A stretch of 7,013 nucleotides of DNA, from contig JAITPH010000133.1 in NCBI GenBank assembly GCA_031289515.1, positions 1-7,013 on the forward strand. Reading direction: 5' to 3'. The DNA is from Tannerella sp. (GTDB taxonomy: Bacteria > Bacteroidota > Bacteroidia > Bacteroidales > Tannerellaceae). The position numbers and the translations under genes were made by a program. The notes under the pieces were generated by a model. That model saw only the letters and a program-made list of their open reading frames with translations. It was not told the origin of the DNA and did no database searches. Positions 4,910 through 7,013 of the stretch are shown piece by piece. Position 1 is the first letter of the stretch. Every line of letters begins with the position of its first letter.

Positions 4910-7013
4910 ATGACAAAGTTTTTTCTATCCGTATACGATTATTTTTCCTGCCGCAGGAGGACGCTTTTTGCTCTTTTGGGTCTGTTTGTTGTTTTATTCG
5001 CTTTTTTGGCTTACAACATCGGTTTTAAGGAGGATATAGCGGGTTTTCTGCCTGAAAACAAAGAAAACGAGCGCATAAACAACGCCTATCATTATGTCGC
5101 GTCGTCAAATATAATTACCGTTTATTGCAATACGGCAGACCTTTCGGACGAGGCGATGGAAGCCGGAATCGCCGCCGTCGATGCGCTTGCCGGAAAACTT
5201 TGCGCGGAGATGGATTCATCGTACATTAAAAGTCTGCTTTACTGCATCAATCAGGCGGAGATGACGGCCGTCTCGTCATTTGTAATCGATAATATGCCTT
5301 ATTTCCTCGAAGATGAAGATTATCGGCGGATGGATACGCTGCTTACGCGCGAAGCCATTGCGCGCCAATTGCTTATGGACAGGAATGTGCTGACTTCGAC
5401 GGCAGGGATGTTAGTCCGCAACAATCTGCTGTCAGACCCTTTGCAAGTGTCGGCTTCGCTAATGGACAAACTGAAAAGTTTCAGCGCAGACGAAAAATAC
5501 CGTTTATACGACGAACATTTGTTTAATGCCGAAAATCAGGCGTTGATGTTCATTGATTGCGCCATTCCGGTAAGCGACACGCAGGCAAACGAGGTCTTCC
5601 TCGATTCGTTGAAGTCATTTATTGCAGATGTGGAAAAATCGTTTGAAGGCGTAAGTTTCGACTATTTCGGCGCGGCGGAAATAGGGCTGACCAACTCGCG
5701 GCAGATACGCCAAGATACGCTTTTCTCGACTTCGATAGCGGTCGTCATAATGTTGATTTTGCTGATATATGCTTTCCGGAGCGTGCTGAAGATAGTTCTT
5801 GTCTTTGCTTCGGTCGTTTTCGGCGGACTTTTTGCGCTTGCGGCTTTGAATATCATTAGCGGAGACGTTTCGGTTATTGCCGTCGGCATCAGTTCCATAA
5901 TGTTCGGTATTGCGATAAATTATCCGCTGCATTTTATGGAACATCATAATCATACGCTCGATTCGCGGCTTGTAATCAAAGATATAATAGAGCCTCTGAC
6001 AATCGGGAATATTACTACTGTCGGCGCTTTCATAAGCCTTGTCTTCACAGGCTCGGATTCGATGAAAGACCTCGGACTGTTTGCTTCGCTGCTGCTGGTC
6101 GGCACGATACTTTTCGTCCTTTTCTTTCTGCCGCATTTCCTGTCTTCCAAAAAACGCCGACAGGGAAATACGGCGTTTGCCGACGAAAGCAAGTCTTTTA
6201 TAGCCCGTCCTTTTGAGCAAAACCGTTGGCTTGTCCTGTCGATCATAGTCTTGACGATTATTTTGAGTTTTTATAGCGGCAATTCGAGATTTGAGACAAA
6301 CATGCAGACAATAAACTATATGACTGCATCTCAGAAGGAATCGTTTGAGAAAATGACCGGACAGTTGAATGATAATCGGCATGTTATGTATTATGTAGCC
6401 GAAGGCGCTGATTTGGAGACGGCTCTCGAAGCAAATGAAACGAACATGGCGTTTGTCCGCTCGTTGGTCGATAACGGCGACATATACAGAATTAGCGGTG
6501 TAGGAGGCTTTTATCCTTCGCGCGTCATGCAGGCAGAGCGGTTGAAGCGTTGGGACGACTTTTGGCGCGACCGCAGAGATTCCGTGAAGACATGTCTCAA
6601 CGAAGAAGCGCGTAAAACAGGCTTTCGCGAAGGCGCGTTTCAGTCGTTTGAAGATATGATTACCGGAAAACACGAAGTCGTCGACATGTCGCATTTCGAC
6701 CTTATACGGCAGTCGCTCGCCAAGAATTACGTTATCGAAAAAGACGGCAAGGCGATGATTGTAAATATGCTTTATACCGACGCCTCGAAAGCGCGCGAAC
6801 TCGAAGATAAACTTGGCGAAAACAGCTCTTCGTCGATAGCTTTCGACGCAGGCTCGATTACGCGCCGCATGATTGCGTCGTTGTCCGACAATTTCAATTA
6901 CGTGCTTTACGTGTGCGGTTTTATCGTTTTCGCTTTTCTCGTTTTCTCATTCGGGCGTATCGAGCTGAGTCTGATTGCTTTCGCGCCTCTTGCACTGACG
7001 TGGATTTGGGTGC
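4910..7013 (+). CDS. MMPL/RND-superfamily exporter, N-terminal 701 residues, cut by the window end
   Basis: The frame is open from the ATG at 4910 to the last base with no stop. Topology is that of RND/MMPL transporters: TM1 (about 18-37) followed by GFLPENKENER, a periplasmic domain (about 38-270), a block of TM2-TM6 (272-289, 294-313, 320-342, 364-382, 388-411), TM7 (438-456), a second periplasmic domain (457-660), TM8 (660-680) and the beginning of TM9. TM4 carries GIAINYPLHF (333-342); the Asp usual before Tyr in MMPL proteins (the proton-relay position) is Asn337. Such pumps in APE clusters are believed to move the polyene lipid out of the inner membrane. Bacteroidota homologues that I recall are longer, fused to acyltransferase and methyltransferase domains, so the missing 3' part may hold more than the remaining helices. 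GGAAAG at 4896-4901 is a plausible ribosome-binding site, and the gene starts 2 nt after the dehydratase-GT stop. Confidence 0.9.
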   Translation, partial: MTKFFLSVYDYFSCRRRTLFALLGLFVVLFAFLAYNIGFKEDIAGFLPENKENERINNAYHYVASSNIITVYCNTADLSDEAMEAGIAAVDALAGKLCAEMDSSYIKSLLYCINQAEMTAVSSFVIDNMPYFLEDEDYRRMDTLLTREAIARQLLMDRNVLTSTAGMLVRNNLLSDPLQVSASLMDKLKSFSADEKYRLYDEHLFNAENQALMFIDCAIPVSDTQANEVFLDSLKSFIADVEKSFEGVSFDYFGAAEIGLTNSRQIRQDTLFSTSIAVVIMLILLIYAFRSVLKIVLVFASVVFGGLFALAALNIISGDVSVIAVGISSIMFGIAINYPLHFMEHHNHTLDSRLVIKDIIEPLTIGNITTVGAFISLVFTGSDSMKDLGLFASLLLVGTILFVLFFLPHFLSSKKRRQGNTAFADESKSFIARPFEQNRWLVLSIIVLTIILSFYSGNSRFETNMQTINYMTASQKESFEKMTGQLNDNRHVMYYVAEGADLETALEANETNMAFVRSLVDNGDIYRISGVGGFYPSRVMQAERLKRWDDFWRDRRDSVKTCLNEEARKTGFREGAFQSFEDMITGKHEVVDMSHFDLIRQSLAKNYVIEKDGKAMIVNMLYTDASKARELEDKLGENSSSSIAFDAGSITRRMIASLSDNFNYVLYVCGFIVFAFLVFSFGRIELSLIAFAPLALTWIWV

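Noticed and set aside
5615..6694. Long (359-codon) open frame on the minus strand
   Set aside because: It lies entirely inside the pump gene in antisense. Its translation is rich in Arg, His, Lys and Gln with no recognisable domain, while the plus-strand frame shows clear MMPL topology.

Overview
The window is a stretch of a Bacteroidota (Bacteroidales-like) chromosome that looks like the middle of an aryl polyene (APE)/flexirubin-type pigment-lipid biosynthesis and export cluster. Support for the taxon is indirect: Shine-Dalgarno signals are weak or absent, the one intergenic gap is an AT-rich AATTAAA-type leader, and the gene set and domain pairing resemble what I know of Bacteroidota APE clusters. 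No database search was possible.

All seven genes are on the + strand and almost without gaps, so they probably form part of one operon. Region 1..2217 is the polyketide/fatty-acid-like core: a beta-ketoacyl synthase (KS) with an intact Cys-His-His triad, cut at its 5' end, followed by a KS-like protein in which all three catalytic positions are replaced (a chain-length-factor or KS-beta type partner). Region 2211..2570 is a four-helix EamA/SMR-type membrane protein. Region 2600..3776 holds a LolA-like periplasmic lipid carrier and an overlapping small lipoprotein. Region 3777..4907 is an in-frame fusion of a hot-dog 3-hydroxyacyl-ACP dehydratase domain to a family 2 glycosyltransferase. Region 4910 to the window end is the N-terminal 701 residues of an MMPL/RND-family exporter that runs off the window.

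The working model (inference) is as follows. The KS/KS-beta pair extends an ACP-bound polyene and the dehydratase domain introduces double bonds. Ketoreductase, ACP and starter-unit enzymes would lie outside the window. The GT2 and small EamA/SMR proteins modify or flip a lipid or sugar-linked intermediate at the inner membrane. The MMPL pump extracts the product, the LolA-like carrier ferries it through the periplasm, and the lipoprotein may receive it at the outer membrane.

There are no RNA genes, mobile elements, CRISPR arrays or gene-free stretches above 30 bases. The most noteworthy points are the dehydratase-glycosyltransferase fusion, a LolA/lipoprotein pair that could act like LolA/LolB for a pigment lipid, the fully degenerate KS partner, and an Asn in place of the usual TM4 Asp of the pump.
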